From: JAKLFA01 sp964450385
GTDB lineage: Bacteria; Omnitrophota; Gorgyraeia; Zapsychrales; JANLHA01
DNA length: 64,000 nucleotides
Direction of reading: 5' to 3'
Assembly (NCBI GenBank): GCA_964450385.1
Contig: CAYVEC010000008.1
Coordinates: 6,754-70,753 of the forward strand
Part shown: positions 15,621 through 24,337 of the stretch, piece after piece
Numbering within the stretch: the stretch's first letter is position 1
How the letters are laid out: the number at the start of each line of letters is the position of its first letter
Made by a program: the position numbers and the translations under genes
The notes under the pieces: model-generated
Databases searched by the model: none
Told to the model about the DNA's origin: nothing
The model's input: the letters and a program-made list of their open reading frames with translations, nothing else

Positions 15621-16984
15621 TGACTCGACCCTCACGTGATGCCATCTCAACGTATCTGATCGAGGCCTTTCCGAAATTCGGATACAGTAAACACAAGGAA
15701 CTCGTGGCGCTCATTGATGAGATCATCGCGATCACAGGCCGCACGATCCCTGACATCATTCCCTCCGAGTCCCTGATTCAGCGGAATTTTCCGATATTAA
15801 AACGGCATCTCCTGGCGCTTCGTTTTCCGCATTTGCGGGAACATGAACGTCCGAAGGCGACCTATTTTCATAGTGAGGAGACCGCAGGGGGCCGCATGGC
15901 ACCGGCCGTGACCCCCGCCGCCTGGCAGCCAAAAAACATTTTTGTTGAACATGATGTCTGGGGTTGTGACCTGCACTGCCGTTTGGCCGAACGGTTCCCA
16001 GCTGCCCGGATCACGGAGATTTCCCGACGGAAAGAAGCGATCGCTACAATCCACCTTGGACCGGAAAGTTATAATGAACGGCTCGCGACGGTCTTTATCA
16101 TCAAAGAACGGATCGATTTTTTCGCCGGGTGCCCGTGTTCCGCGGGATCTCAGTCCTGCGGATATCACATCATGAACGCCGGTGTCGGCTGCGGATTCGA
16201 CTGCGCCTATTGTTTTCTCCAAGGGTATCTCAATACCCCCGGGATCACCTTCCCGGGTAATCTGGAAGATTTTTTCAAGGCATTTAAGCAGAAACATTTT
16301 CCCGGAATGCGACTTGGGACCGGGCAATTCACGGATTCGCTTATCTTTGATGAGGCGACCGGGTTTTCCGAGAGGCTCGTCGAATTTTTTTCCGGTTATC
16401 CCAACGTCTTTTTTGAATTCAAGACCAAAAGCCGCATGATCGATCGTCTCCTGGCCGTTCCCGCGGCCCCCAATATTGTTATCTCGTGGTCGCTTAATCC
16501 TGACACGATCATCAACCAGGTCGAGTTCGGGACCGCCGCGCTTGAGGAACGCCTGGCAGCCGCCGCCGACTGCGCCCGACATGGATACTCGATCGGATTT
16601 CATTTTGACCCGATCATCTGGTACAAGGGATGGGAGGGGGACTACGCCAATGTCGTCGACGAGATTTTCAAGGCGGTTCCGGCATCACAGATCCAATGGA
16701 TCAGCCTCGGGTGTCTGCGGATGACCCGGCATCTGCGCGAATGCATTCGCCAGCGGTTCCCAGATAACAGGATCCTCCATGCCGAACAGGTCATTGATTT
16801 TGACGGAAAGATCCGCTATCCCGAACGGATCCGTCGAGAGATCTACAGGTTCATGATCACGCAAATTCACACCATCAGCACGGAAATTCCGGTCTACCTC
16901 TGCATGGATGATCCCGGGCTCAGCCGCGCGCTCGGCCTGCCTTCACCAGGATTTCGTTCCCCAAAAGAGGCGCAGCGTGGTTGA
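15617..16984 (+). CDS. SPL-like radical SAM protein
   Basis: This 455-residue radical SAM enzyme resembles the spore photoproduct lyase family. The [4Fe-4S]/SAM motif is C-x3-C-x2-C at Cys192, Cys196 and Cys199 (GCGFDCAYCFLQGY). The GYLN segment following it and the preceding HIMNAGVGC are typical of SPL proteins. Three more cysteines lie just upstream (172, 174, 181), which could bind a further cluster. Spore photoproduct lyase repairs UV thymine dimers in endospores; nothing here suggests sporulation, so the true substrate is open. An extra N-terminal helical region of about 80 residues is present. ATGA overlap with the aldo/keto reductase. Confidence 0.8.
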   Translation: MMTRPSRDAISTYLIEAFPKFGYSKHKELVALIDEIIAITGRTIPDIIPSESLIQRNFPILKRHLLALRFPHLREHERPKATYFHSEETAGGRMAPAVTPAAWQPKNIFVEHDVWGCDLHCRLAERFPAARITEISRRKEAIATIHLGPESYNERLATVFIIKERIDFFAGCPCSAGSQSCGYHIMNAGVGCGFDCAYCFLQGYLNTPGITFPGNLEDFFKAFKQKHFPGMRLGTGQFTDSLIFDEATGFSERLVEFFSGYPNVFFEFKTKSRMIDRLLAVPAAPNIVISWSLNPDTIINQVEFGTAALEERLAAAADCARHGYSIGFHFDPIIWYKGWEGDYANVVDEIFKAVPASQIQWISLGCLRMTRHLRECIRQRFPDNRILHAEQVIDFDGKIRYPERIRREIYRFMITQIHTISTEIPVYLCMDDPGLSRALGLPSPGFRSPKEAQRG

Positions 16985-17009
16985 CCCGACCGGTTTTTTT
17001 CGTTATAAT
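16981..17009 (+). promoter_or_regulatory. Near-consensus sigma-70 promoter
   Basis: TTGACC at 16981-16986 and TATAAT at 17004-17009 are separated by 17 bases. The start would be near 17016, so the ATG at 17039 (AAGGA 5 bases upstream) gives a leader of about 23 bases. The -35 overlaps the end of the preceding gene. It drives the HAD-nadK-mutY-surE run. Confidence 0.8.
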
Positions 17010-17038
17010 CCCCAATGTTTTCTTACCAAGGACAGACA

Positions 17039-17725
17039 ATGACCGACGTGACGTGTCGCGCGATTATTTTCGATATGGATGGTGTGATCACCGATACTAT
17101 GCCTGATCACTTCGAGGCCTGGCGCCAGGTCCTGGCCGGGGACGGTCTCGCCATTACGGCCCATGACGTCTATAAACGGGAGGGCGGCCGGGGGATCAGT
17201 GGACTCTGCGAGATCTATGAGGAATACGGCCGCACCTGCGATGCCGAGAAGGCCCGTGCCCTCTTGGCACAAAAGGAACGGACCTTTTCAGCGATCTCCC
17301 GATTAAAATTTATCCCTGGCGCCCAGGAATTCATCGAGCGTCAGTCCCAGAAAGGATTTCATCTGGGCTTGGTGACAGGCACCTCACGTGATGAGGTCAA
17401 TACCCTCTTGCCCGACGGCCTACGAGCCCGATTTGAGGTGATCGTCACCGGAAGTGATGTGACGCGTGGAAAACCTGACCCGGAACCGTACCAAAAAGCC
17501 CTGGACCTTCTTGGGATCACGGCTGACGAGGCCGTGGTCATCGAGAACGCACCGTTTGGGATCCAATCGGCTCGGGCCTGCGGGATTCCCTGCTTCGGGC
17601 TGACAACATCCCTGCCCTCGGAATTCTTGACCGAGGCCACGATGCTTTTTCACTCGTTTCAAGAGATGAATAACCAGGTGTCATTCCATCTTCCCAGAAC
17701 GGAGAGGGGCCATGGCCATCCGTAG
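17039..17725 (+). CDS. HAD-superfamily sugar-phosphate phosphatase/phosphomutase
   Basis: The protein has 228 residues and belongs to HAD subfamily IA, near beta-phosphoglucomutase. Motif I is IIFDMDGVITD at residues 10-20, where the first Asp is the nucleophile and the second the acid/base. Motif II is the Thr in LVTGTS, and motifs III/IV are a Lys in RGKPDPEPY and VIENAPFGI. A helical cap lies between motifs I and II. An ATG at 17015 is also open but coincides with the predicted transcription start, so 17039 is preferred. The substrate is not determinable from sequence. It overlaps nadK by 14 bases. Confidence 0.85.
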   Translation: MTDVTCRAIIFDMDGVITDTMPDHFEAWRQVLAGDGLAITAHDVYKREGGRGISGLCEIYEEYGRTCDAEKARALLAQKERTFSAISRLKFIPGAQEFIERQSQKGFHLGLVTGTSRDEVNTLLPDGLRARFEVIVTGSDVTRGKPDPEPYQKALDLLGITADEAVVIENAPFGIQSARACGIPCFGLTTSLPSEFLTEATMLFHSFQEMNNQVSFHLPRTERGHGHP

Positions 17726-18590
17726 AATCCTTGTCCTCTATAAAAAATCTATCTATCAATGGCTTCAGGAAAAAAGCAGAAGCCCGCAGGCCGATGCCCC
17801 TATCGGTGATATCGCACGTTTTGAGGTGACCCATCGCCGGCATCAGGAGACCCTCACCCAGGTTCTCAAAGCACTAACTCGACATGCGGTGGCCTTTGAT
17901 GCCTATGAACGCGACACTCTGACCGATTACTCCGATTACGACCGCGTCGTTACCGTGGGAGGGGATGGAACCTTCCTTGAGGCGGCCCGGTTTTCAACCA
18001 ACCAGATACTCCTCGGAATCAATTCGGATCCTGAATGGAGCGTCGGACGGCTCTGCGCTGCGGATCCCGGGTCGCTCGATCGCGCCCTGGCTGATATGCT
18101 CAGTGAACGCGCTCAGCCTTCCGCCCTGACACGCCTTGACATTGCGTGCCCACATTTAGGCGCACATTTTTTTGCCCTCAATGACGTCCTGATTGTTCAC
18201 CAGAACCCCGCGGCGCTCAGCCGATACAGGATCGAGATCGCGGATATTGGCGAGGAACACCGCAATTCTGGTCTCTGGGTCGCAACCGCGGCCGGTTCGA
18301 CCGGCGCGATCCATTCAGCCGGAGGGCGTCCTTTACCCTTAGTGAGTCGTTCGATTCAATACATGCCGCGAGAATTATACTCAGACTGGAAGAACCAACC
18401 CTACGCGCTCCGCGGCGGGGTTCTCGAGACTGACAACATCTCAATCACCTCACTGATGGATGGCGGGGCCTTTTTTATCGATGGGGCCCATCAGCATTAT
18501 CCCCTGCCCCTGGATGCCGAACTCCATATCACTCGATCGGACAAACCCCTCTATGTCATCCTCAAAACGTCATCCCCAACGCAGCATTGA
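17712..18590 (+). CDS. nadK: NAD kinase family protein
   Basis: This 292-residue protein is predicted to phosphorylate NAD to NADP. The diagnostic GGDGT is at residues 83-87 (VTVGGDGTFL). The NE/D motif appears as FALNDVLIVHQNP, and the glycine-rich segment TAAGSTGAIHSAGG corresponds to the TPTGSTAY-x-LSAGG of canonical enzymes. The TPTGSTAY segment is altered (Ala-Ala for Pro-Thr), so a divergent member is possible. SD-like GAGGGG lies before the ATG, which overlaps the HAD gene. The 3' end overlaps mutY by 38 bases. Confidence 0.82.
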   Translation: MAIRRILVLYKKSIYQWLQEKSRSPQADAPIGDIARFEVTHRRHQETLTQVLKALTRHAVAFDAYERDTLTDYSDYDRVVTVGGDGTFLEAARFSTNQILLGINSDPEWSVGRLCAADPGSLDRALADMLSERAQPSALTRLDIACPHLGAHFFALNDVLIVHQNPAALSRYRIEIADIGEEHRNSGLWVATAAGSTGAIHSAGGRPLPLVSRSIQYMPRELYSDWKNQPYALRGGVLETDNISITSLMDGGAFFIDGAHQHYPLPLDAELHITRSDKPLYVILKTSSPTQH

Positions 18591-19650
18591 CCCCTCATTC
18601 ACCCGGCGCGTTATGAGGTGGTACCGGCGTCATGCCCGGATCCTGCCCTGGCGGGGCTGCGATGATCCGTACGCGACATGGATCTCCGAAATCATGCTCC
18701 AACAGACAACGGTTGCGACTGTTATTCCTAAATATACCGCGTGGCTCACACGCTTCCCCACGGTGCGTTCCGTTGCTGAGGCCGAGATCCAGGATATCCT
18801 GAAATTGTGGCAGGGTCTTGGGTACTACACCCGCGCCCGAAATATCCATGCCGCAGCGCGGATCATCTGTGAGGAATACTCAGAAACAGTCCCGGCGAGT
18901 GCCGAGGAGCTCTCGCGACTGCCGGGGTTTGGACCCTATACGGTGAACGCCGTTCTGAGCATCGCCTTTAACCAACGGGTACCACTGATTGATACTAATG
19001 TCCGCCGTGTCATCATTCGCGTCCTCGCCATGACTGATGCCTCAGGCAATCAGGCTGACGGCATGATCGAGGATGTCCTAAAAACGCATCTTCCCCAGCG
19101 GGGTTGCGGTGACTTTAACCAGGCATTGATGGAACTCGGCGCGCTGATCTGCCGATCCTCGGAGCCGGCGTGCAGGGAGTGCCCTCTCCACGATATCTGC
19201 CGGGCCTATGATCGTGGCCTTCAACAGGATATCCCGCCGAAGAAAAACTCCGTCAAGATCACGCGCGCGACCGCAGCTGCGGTGATCCTCTATCGAGGCC
19301 GGTGGTTTCTGACCCAGCGCCACGGCTCGTCGCTCCTTAACGGTCTCTGGGAGTTCCCCGAGACGGACGTCCTGACGAACGCGGATGAGGCAGACACGAT
19401 CCGGGATTATCTGAGAAAAAAGATGGGCTTCCGCATCCGAGACCTGCGACATTTTTGCCGTAGACAATATTTTTATACCCGATTCCGGGTCCGTGTCGTG
19501 GCGTTCCAATGCCATCTGAGCGCCCCGCCGCCACCGACGCCACACGGCCGGTGGTTATCGTTCGACGATCTTGAAACCTATCCCTTAACATCAGGAAGCG
19601 CGAAGATCCTCGCCGTCCTGCTCAACGAACAACGAAAGACGGCGACATGA
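18553..19650 (+). CDS. mutY: A/G-specific adenine glycosylase MutY
   Basis: This 365-residue base-excision repair glycosylase removes adenine mispaired with 8-oxoguanine. Catalytic Glu46 lies in ISEIMLQQT, the helix-hairpin-helix is RLPGFGPYTVNAV, and catalytic Asp146 is in LIDTNVRRV. The [4Fe-4S] ligands are Cys199, 206, 209 and 215 with canonical C-x6-C-x2-C-x5-C spacing. The C-terminal third is the Nudix-like 8-oxoG recognition domain (VILYRGRWFLTQR, LLNGLWEFPE). The ATG at 18553 has no clear ribosome binding site and overlaps nadK, so the start is uncertain and later starts up to 18613 are possible. The stop overlaps surE (ATGA). Confidence 0.9.
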   Translation: MSSSKRHPQRSIDPSFTRRVMRWYRRHARILPWRGCDDPYATWISEIMLQQTTVATVIPKYTAWLTRFPTVRSVAEAEIQDILKLWQGLGYYTRARNIHAAARIICEEYSETVPASAEELSRLPGFGPYTVNAVLSIAFNQRVPLIDTNVRRVIIRVLAMTDASGNQADGMIEDVLKTHLPQRGCGDFNQALMELGALICRSSEPACRECPLHDICRAYDRGLQQDIPPKKNSVKITRATAAAVILYRGRWFLTQRHGSSLLNGLWEFPETDVLTNADEADTIRDYLRKKMGFRIRDLRHFCRRQYFYTRFRVRVVAFQCHLSAPPPPTPHGRWLSFDDLETYPLTSGSAKILAVLLNEQRKTAT

Positions 19651-20402
19651 CGATTTTACTCACGAATGATGATGGCATATGGAGTGAGGGGCTGTTGGTG
19701 CTCTATGAGCGCCTCCGCAAGATCGGGGACGTTTATGTCATCGCACCCGATGGGGAACGCAGTTCCTCCAGTCACAGCATCTCACTCACGCGCCCAATCG
19801 AGGTGCGCTGCGTTGACCGAGGCAACCGGTTTTTCGGTTATGCCATTTCCGGGACCCCGGCGGATTGTGTTAAATTTGGTGCAAGCCAGATCCTAAAACG
19901 CGTTCCGGATCTTGTTGTCTCAGGGATCAATCCCGGACCGAATGACGGGTACAGTGTTTTTTATTCAGGGACCGTCGGCGCGGCACGGGAGGGGGCGCTC
20001 ATGGGCGCGCAGGCCGTGGCCGTGTCCGTCGCCTCGTTCGAGAATCCAGTCTATGACACCGCGGCCGATGCCGCCGAGCGTGTCATTCTGACTCTCCTGG
20101 ATCATCCCCTGCCATCCGGGGTCTTCCTGAATGTCAATATCCCTGCCGGTGGCCGGGAGGCGATCCGAGGGACCCGTCTGACCCGCCAGGGAAAGGCCGC
20201 ATTTAAAGAGGAATACATTCAGCGTGTGAAACCCTATGGCCACGAATATTTCTGGTTATCGACGCTGCCGGTTGAGCTGGAAGGCGGCATCGAATGTGAT
20301 ACCGTGGCGCTGGCCCAGGGATACATCACGGTGACGCCGCTTCAGGCCGATCTGACCGATGAACCAACACTGAAAGCTTACGGCGGATATTTTGACAAAT
20401 AA
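19647..20402 (+). CDS. surE: 5'/3'-nucleotidase SurE
   Basis: This 251-residue metal-dependent nucleotidase acts on nucleoside monophosphates in the cytoplasm. The N-terminus TILLTNDDGI holds the metal ligands Asp8 and Asp9. The Ser-rich segment GERSSSSHSISLTRP and VVSGINPGPNDG (metal-binding Asn) are family signatures, and YSGTVGAAREG follows as expected. It starts on the ATGA overlap with mutY and ends the HAD-nadK-mutY-surE run. A 66-base gap with a new ribosome binding site separates it from the HD-GYP gene. Confidence 0.95.
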   Translation: MTILLTNDDGIWSEGLLVLYERLRKIGDVYVIAPDGERSSSSHSISLTRPIEVRCVDRGNRFFGYAISGTPADCVKFGASQILKRVPDLVVSGINPGPNDGYSVFYSGTVGAAREGALMGAQAVAVSVASFENPVYDTAADAAERVILTLLDHPLPSGVFLNVNIPAGGREAIRGTRLTRQGKAAFKEEYIQRVKPYGHEYFWLSTLPVELEGGIECDTVALAQGYITVTPLQADLTDEPTLKAYGGYFDK

Positions 20403-20468
20403 AGTGAAGAAAATATTTAACGGAAACGCCATTTGACGGTACAATGAACGCAAAGGAGATGCGTATTC

Positions 20469-21536
20469 ATGATTAAGCCCGACCAGTATTCAAAGGCGAA
20501 GATCCTCATCATCGATGACCAAAAGCTGCATCATCTTTACCTTGAAAAAATCCTTCACACGGCAGGGTTCCAAAGCATCCGATGTCTCGCGGACCCGTTA
20601 AAGGCCCATGCCACGGTTCTTGAATTTAATCCCGACCTCATCGTCCTTGATATCCTCATGCCTCAGCTCGACGGGTTCCAGATCATGGAGCAGCTCCATA
20701 CTTTCCGTCAACGACACTATCTCCCGATCCTTGCAGTCTCAGCAGAGCAAAGTACCGACTTCCGGCTTAAGGCCCTGCGCGCCGGCGCCACGGATTTTCT
20801 CCATAAGCCCTTTGAGCATGACGAGATCATTTTTCGCATCAACAACATGTTAGAGATGCGGTTTCTCCACATGGCCCTCGAAAACCAAAACCACATCCTC
20901 GAAGATCGTGTGAACGAGCGAACGAAAGAATTAAAGAATTCACAGATCGAGATCATCCGCCGCCTCGCCCAGGCTGCTGAATTCCGTGATAACGATACTG
21001 GGGCCCACATCATCCGCATGAGCCATTATTGCGCGGCCCTCGGACGGGCCATGGGCCTGAGCCCCGCGGATGTCGAACTCATTCTCACAGCCAGCCCGCT
21101 CCACGATATCGGCAAGATCGGCATCCCGGACAGCATTCTCCTTAAACCAGGGAAATTGTCGCCCGAAGAATTCGAGATCATGAAAACGCACACCACGATC
21201 GGCGCCCAGCTTTTAGCCAGCGCTAATTCCCCTGTCATGAAGATGGCCCAGGTCATCGCGCTCACCCATCATGAGCACTGGGACGGTTCCGGCTATCCCA
21301 GAGGTCTCAAAGGGGACCAGATCCCGCTCATCGGCCAGATCTGCAGTGTCTGCGATGTATTTGACGCCCTGATCTCTGAGCGGCCGTATAAACAGCCCTG
21401 GACACCCCAGCAGGCCGCACAAGAGATCATCAGTCAAAAAAACAAACAATTTAAGCCTGAATTGATCGATCAATTTGAATTGATCCTGCCCGAATTCATA
21501 AAAATCACCACGGAATGTCATAACCCCGGCGTTTAA
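20469..21536 (+). CDS. HD-GYP response regulator, c-di-GMP phosphodiesterase
   Basis: This 355-residue RpfG-type protein has a receiver at residues 11-130 with phosphoacceptor Asp61 (LIVLDILMP), a linker coiled coil (about 140-170), and an HD-GYP domain from about 170. The metal-binding His-Asp lies in LHDIGKIGIPD (His212-Asp213), and the GYP signature HHEHWDGSGYP is complete. Such proteins hydrolyse c-di-GMP under phosphorylation control. It lies directly before the multistep phosphorelay genes, so its receiver may be fed by the hybrid kinase. It also links to the c-di-GMP riboswitch at 12.8 kb. CAAAGGAGAT precedes the ATG. Confidence 0.92.
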   Translation: MIKPDQYSKAKILIIDDQKLHHLYLEKILHTAGFQSIRCLADPLKAHATVLEFNPDLIVLDILMPQLDGFQIMEQLHTFRQRHYLPILAVSAEQSTDFRLKALRAGATDFLHKPFEHDEIIFRINNMLEMRFLHMALENQNHILEDRVNERTKELKNSQIEIIRRLAQAAEFRDNDTGAHIIRMSHYCAALGRAMGLSPADVELILTASPLHDIGKIGIPDSILLKPGKLSPEEFEIMKTHTTIGAQLLASANSPVMKMAQVIALTHHEHWDGSGYPRGLKGDQIPLIGQICSVCDVFDALISERPYKQPWTPQQAAQEIISQKNKQFKPELIDQFELILPEFIKITTECHNPGV

Positions 21537-21580
21537 AAAAACATCTCGGGACTTTTTTTTAGATAAAATCATGTTATAGT

Positions 21581-21600
21581 ATTTTATACTATTTTATACT
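21581..21600 (+). repeat. Tandem 10-bp repeat containing -10-like boxes
   Basis: ATTTTATACT occurs twice head to tail (21581-21590 and 21591-21600), directly after a third 10-base unit ATGTTATAGT. This gives three -10-like hexamers exactly one helical turn apart, 16-40 bases before the hybrid kinase start. It may be a promoter with alternative -10 boxes; no clear -35 accompanies it. Confidence 0.5.
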
Positions 21601-21615
21601 ACGTGATCACTGTCG

Positions 21616-23898
21616 ATGCTTATGAACAAAACGACCGATACATCAACCTTTAAATCCTCAGTCCCGGTGCTTGATCTCAGCGAAGGGACCGAGATGCTCA
21701 CCGATTTCTCACGGGAGGCCCAGCGGCATCTCATCTCAGCACGCAATTCCCTTCTTGTCCTTGAGTCCGTTCCCACCGACAAAGAGGCGATCGAAAATGT
21801 CTTTAAAACGTTCCATACGATCAGCGGGCTTGCGGACTTTCTTCAACTTCAGGATATTTTTACGCTGTCCCATGAGACGGAGACGCTGCTCAATTTCATC
21901 CGGCGCGGCACTCACGCACTCAGCCCCGAGACAGCGGCCACGGTTACCGAATCTGTTAAAGCCCTTCAGCACCTCCTTGAACTCCTCGATGAACAGATCT
22001 CGAACAAAGGGGTCCTTCCAGGCGAGTATTTCGATATCACGGACCTTATCACACGCATCAACCGCCTGTCTCAACAGCCCGCGGGAGCCCCAACAGGCGT
22101 GGCACATCAGGGTGCCCCAGCGAAAGCGGAGGCCTCGACCATTTCAGAAGACCCGGACACCCCTACCTATGTGCTCATCCGTGACAAGTTAGAGCAGACC
22201 GGGATGGCGAGTTTCTTTCTTGAAAAAAACACCGTGAAGCACCTCATCGGCGAATTTGAGGTCCTGGAGCATCAGCTCAAGGAGGCACAGACCAAAATCC
22301 AAGAGCGGCAGCAGGAGCTCATCCATGAACGCGAGCTCGCCTTGAAATTGACCAAAAAGGCCCAGGACGATGCCCGTTCCAAAAGCGAATATCTGGCCAA
22401 CATGTCGCACGAGATCCGAACGCTGATCAACGCGATCCTTGGCTTTACCGATCTCATCAAACTCGAGTTGCCGGATAACAGTAAACCGCGCGAGCACCTC
22501 AACACTATCATCGTTAGCGGCAAAATGCTCCTCGAGATCGTGAATAACATCCTCGATTTCTCCAAGGTCGAGGCCGGCAAACTCAAACTCGAAAACATTC
22601 CCTTCAACATCCGCGATATCGCCGAAGAGATCTTCAAGATCATCCGGACCCGTCTTGATCGGAAGCCCGTAAACCTCTTTCTTGACATTGAGCCGAAGGT
22701 CCCGCTTGATCTCATGGGAGACCCGACCCGTCTCAAACAGATCTTCATGAACCTGATCGATAACGCCATCAAATTCACCGAACGAGGCGAGATCGGGCTT
22801 CGGATCCATTATGACCAGCGCAAGGATGACCGCCATATTTTGCGCCTGAGCGTGACCGATACCGGGATCGGTATCCCGGAGGATCGGCGAGATCAGGTCT
22901 TTGACTCATTTACTCAAGCAGACGCCTCGACCACACGACTCTACGGCGGGACCGGACTCGGGCTCTCGCTGTGCCGCGCCTTTGTTGAGGCCATGGGAGG
23001 CAAAATTTGGATCGAATCGACCTTGGGGAAGGGTAGCCAATTTATTTTCACAATCGGTTTTAAGACCGCATCGGAGCGTTCGACCTCCCCCGACTACCCC
23101 GAGATCAACGGGATGAAGGCGATTATTGTTTCGCCTTTTGAGACAACCATCCGCGGCGCGCAGCGTCTTTTCGCCGATGCCTCGATGCAGCTCATGGCCG
23201 TCTGCCAAAATCCAAAACAGGTCTGTGAATACCTCAATTCCTCCGCCGCCTCGCCGGATTTTATCCTCATTGACATGCTACTGCCGCCAGGATCAGCGTA
23301 TGAACTGGCCCAACGCCTTCGCGGCCAGCCCGCGACACAAAAGATCCACCTGATTGCGATCTCCTCGGACGTCAAACTGGCCGGGGATGAGACATTTAAG
23401 AATTCTGTTTTTGACGCGTTCCTTGCCTGCCCGATCATGCTTCAGGAGATGGGGCCGATCCTTCAATCCATGAGCGGAAAAAAATCGCAGCCCACAAATG
23501 GCGAAGGTGATGCCGCCGCTTCGGATGCCGTCTTTAAAGGGGCGCGGATCCTCGTTGCCGAAGACAGTATCCCCAACCAGGAACTGCTCAAGATCCACTT
23601 TGAATCGCTCGGATGCATCTGTGACTATGCCTCGAACGGCCATGAGGCCATTGAATTCATCAAAAAAAATTCCTACCAACTCTGTTTCATGGATCTCCAA
23701 ATGCCGGTCATGGGTGGGCTCGAGGCGGCCCAGATCATCCGGCAGGAGCTCCATTCAACCGTTCCGATCGTGGCCCTGACGGCTGCTGAGATCAATGAGG
23801 AGCGGGATAAATGTTTGACCATCGGGATGTCGGACTATCTTCCGAAACCCTTTGACCTGGACCAACTCAAAGATAAAATCAAAAAGTTCCTAACATAA
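21616..23898 (+). CDS. Hybrid histidine kinase (HPt-HisKA-HATPase-pseudoREC-REC)
   Basis: The protein has 760 residues, is predicted soluble, and has no sensory domain. An N-terminal HPt domain (about 30-140) has His67 in FKTFHTISGLADF. A coiled coil (225-260) leads to HisKA with His265 in NMSHEIRTLINAILGF; Leu stands where Pro is usual in the H-box. The HATPase has the N-box MNLIDNAIKFT and the G-boxes DTGIGIPEDR and GGTGLGLSL. The first receiver (about 495-610) keeps Asp553 but lacks the N-terminal acidic pair (AIIVSPFE), so it is probably inactive. The last receiver (about 640-760) is complete, with Asp693. It heads a run of five phosphorelay genes. Confidence 0.88.
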   Translation: MLMNKTTDTSTFKSSVPVLDLSEGTEMLTDFSREAQRHLISARNSLLVLESVPTDKEAIENVFKTFHTISGLADFLQLQDIFTLSHETETLLNFIRRGTHALSPETAATVTESVKALQHLLELLDEQISNKGVLPGEYFDITDLITRINRLSQQPAGAPTGVAHQGAPAKAEASTISEDPDTPTYVLIRDKLEQTGMASFFLEKNTVKHLIGEFEVLEHQLKEAQTKIQERQQELIHERELALKLTKKAQDDARSKSEYLANMSHEIRTLINAILGFTDLIKLELPDNSKPREHLNTIIVSGKMLLEIVNNILDFSKVEAGKLKLENIPFNIRDIAEEIFKIIRTRLDRKPVNLFLDIEPKVPLDLMGDPTRLKQIFMNLIDNAIKFTERGEIGLRIHYDQRKDDRHILRLSVTDTGIGIPEDRRDQVFDSFTQADASTTRLYGGTGLGLSLCRAFVEAMGGKIWIESTLGKGSQFIFTIGFKTASERSTSPDYPEINGMKAIIVSPFETTIRGAQRLFADASMQLMAVCQNPKQVCEYLNSSAASPDFILIDMLLPPGSAYELAQRLRGQPATQKIHLIAISSDVKLAGDETFKNSVFDAFLACPIMLQEMGPILQSMSGKKSQPTNGEGDAAASDAVFKGARILVAEDSIPNQELLKIHFESLGCICDYASNGHEAIEFIKKNSYQLCFMDLQMPVMGGLEAAQIIRQELHSTVPIVALTAAEINEERDKCLTIGMSDYLPKPFDLDQLKDKIKKFLT

Positions 23899-23909
23899 TG
23901 GAGTCGGCG

Positions 23910-24317
23910 ATGAGCGGGGAAGAGCTGAAAAAAATCTTGGTTGTGGACGATTCGGACCTGGAAAGAGAACTCCTCATTGAGGTGCTCAAGAGCGCCGGGG
24001 TCATCAATGAGTTCTTACAGGCCAAAACCGGTGAAGACGCGATCCAATTCCTGGGCACGCGATACAAGGAGATCGGGATCGTCCTCCTCGACTGGCAGAT
24101 GCCGCAAATGTCAGGGATGGAATTCATGGAAGCCGTGGTGAAGGTTCCGACCGTTGCCAAGATGCCGATCATCATGGTCACGGCCTCAGGAACGGATGAG
24201 AACAAGAAAAAGGCCCGGTCGGTCAACCCGAACCTAATCGGCTATGTTGTCAAACCTTATACGCCCGAGACGATCCTCGACGTGATTTATCCTTTTGTTA
24301 AGGTCAAACCCCGCTAA
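23910..24317 (+). CDS. Single-domain response regulator (CheY-like)
   Basis: The protein has 135 residues: one receiver domain with Asp13-Asp14, phosphoacceptor Asp61 (IVLLDWQMP), switch Thr in MVTAS and Lys in VVKPY. An ATG at 23898 touches the stop of the kinase gene, but GGAG with a 6-base gap favours the ATG at 23910. There is no output domain. It lies 11 bases after the hybrid kinase and 20 bases before a CheX-like gene, which could dephosphorylate it. Confidence 0.85.
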   Translation: MSGEELKKILVVDDSDLERELLIEVLKSAGVINEFLQAKTGEDAIQFLGTRYKEIGIVLLDWQMPQMSGMEFMEAVVKVPTVAKMPIIMVTASGTDENKKKARSVNPNLIGYVVKPYTPETILDVIYPFVKVKPR

Positions 24318-24337
24318 TATGGACAAAGGAGACCGAC

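Noticed and set aside
15797..16603. Long open frame opposite the SPL-like gene (and similar long antisense frames, e.g. 42023-42709 and 51466-52224)
   Set aside because: They are codon-bias shadows: no ribosome binding site, low-complexity charged translations, and the sense strand carries clear family motifs.
17015..17038. Upstream ATG start (17015) of the HAD phosphatase gene
   Set aside because: It coincides with the predicted transcription start, while 17039 has AAGGA and gives the usual short N-terminus before the DMDG motif. A leaderless start is not fully excluded.
21541..21563. Terminator after the HD-GYP gene (A-run and T-run around CATCTCGGGAC)
   Set aside because: The central bases do not form a stable stem; only the A/T flanks pair.
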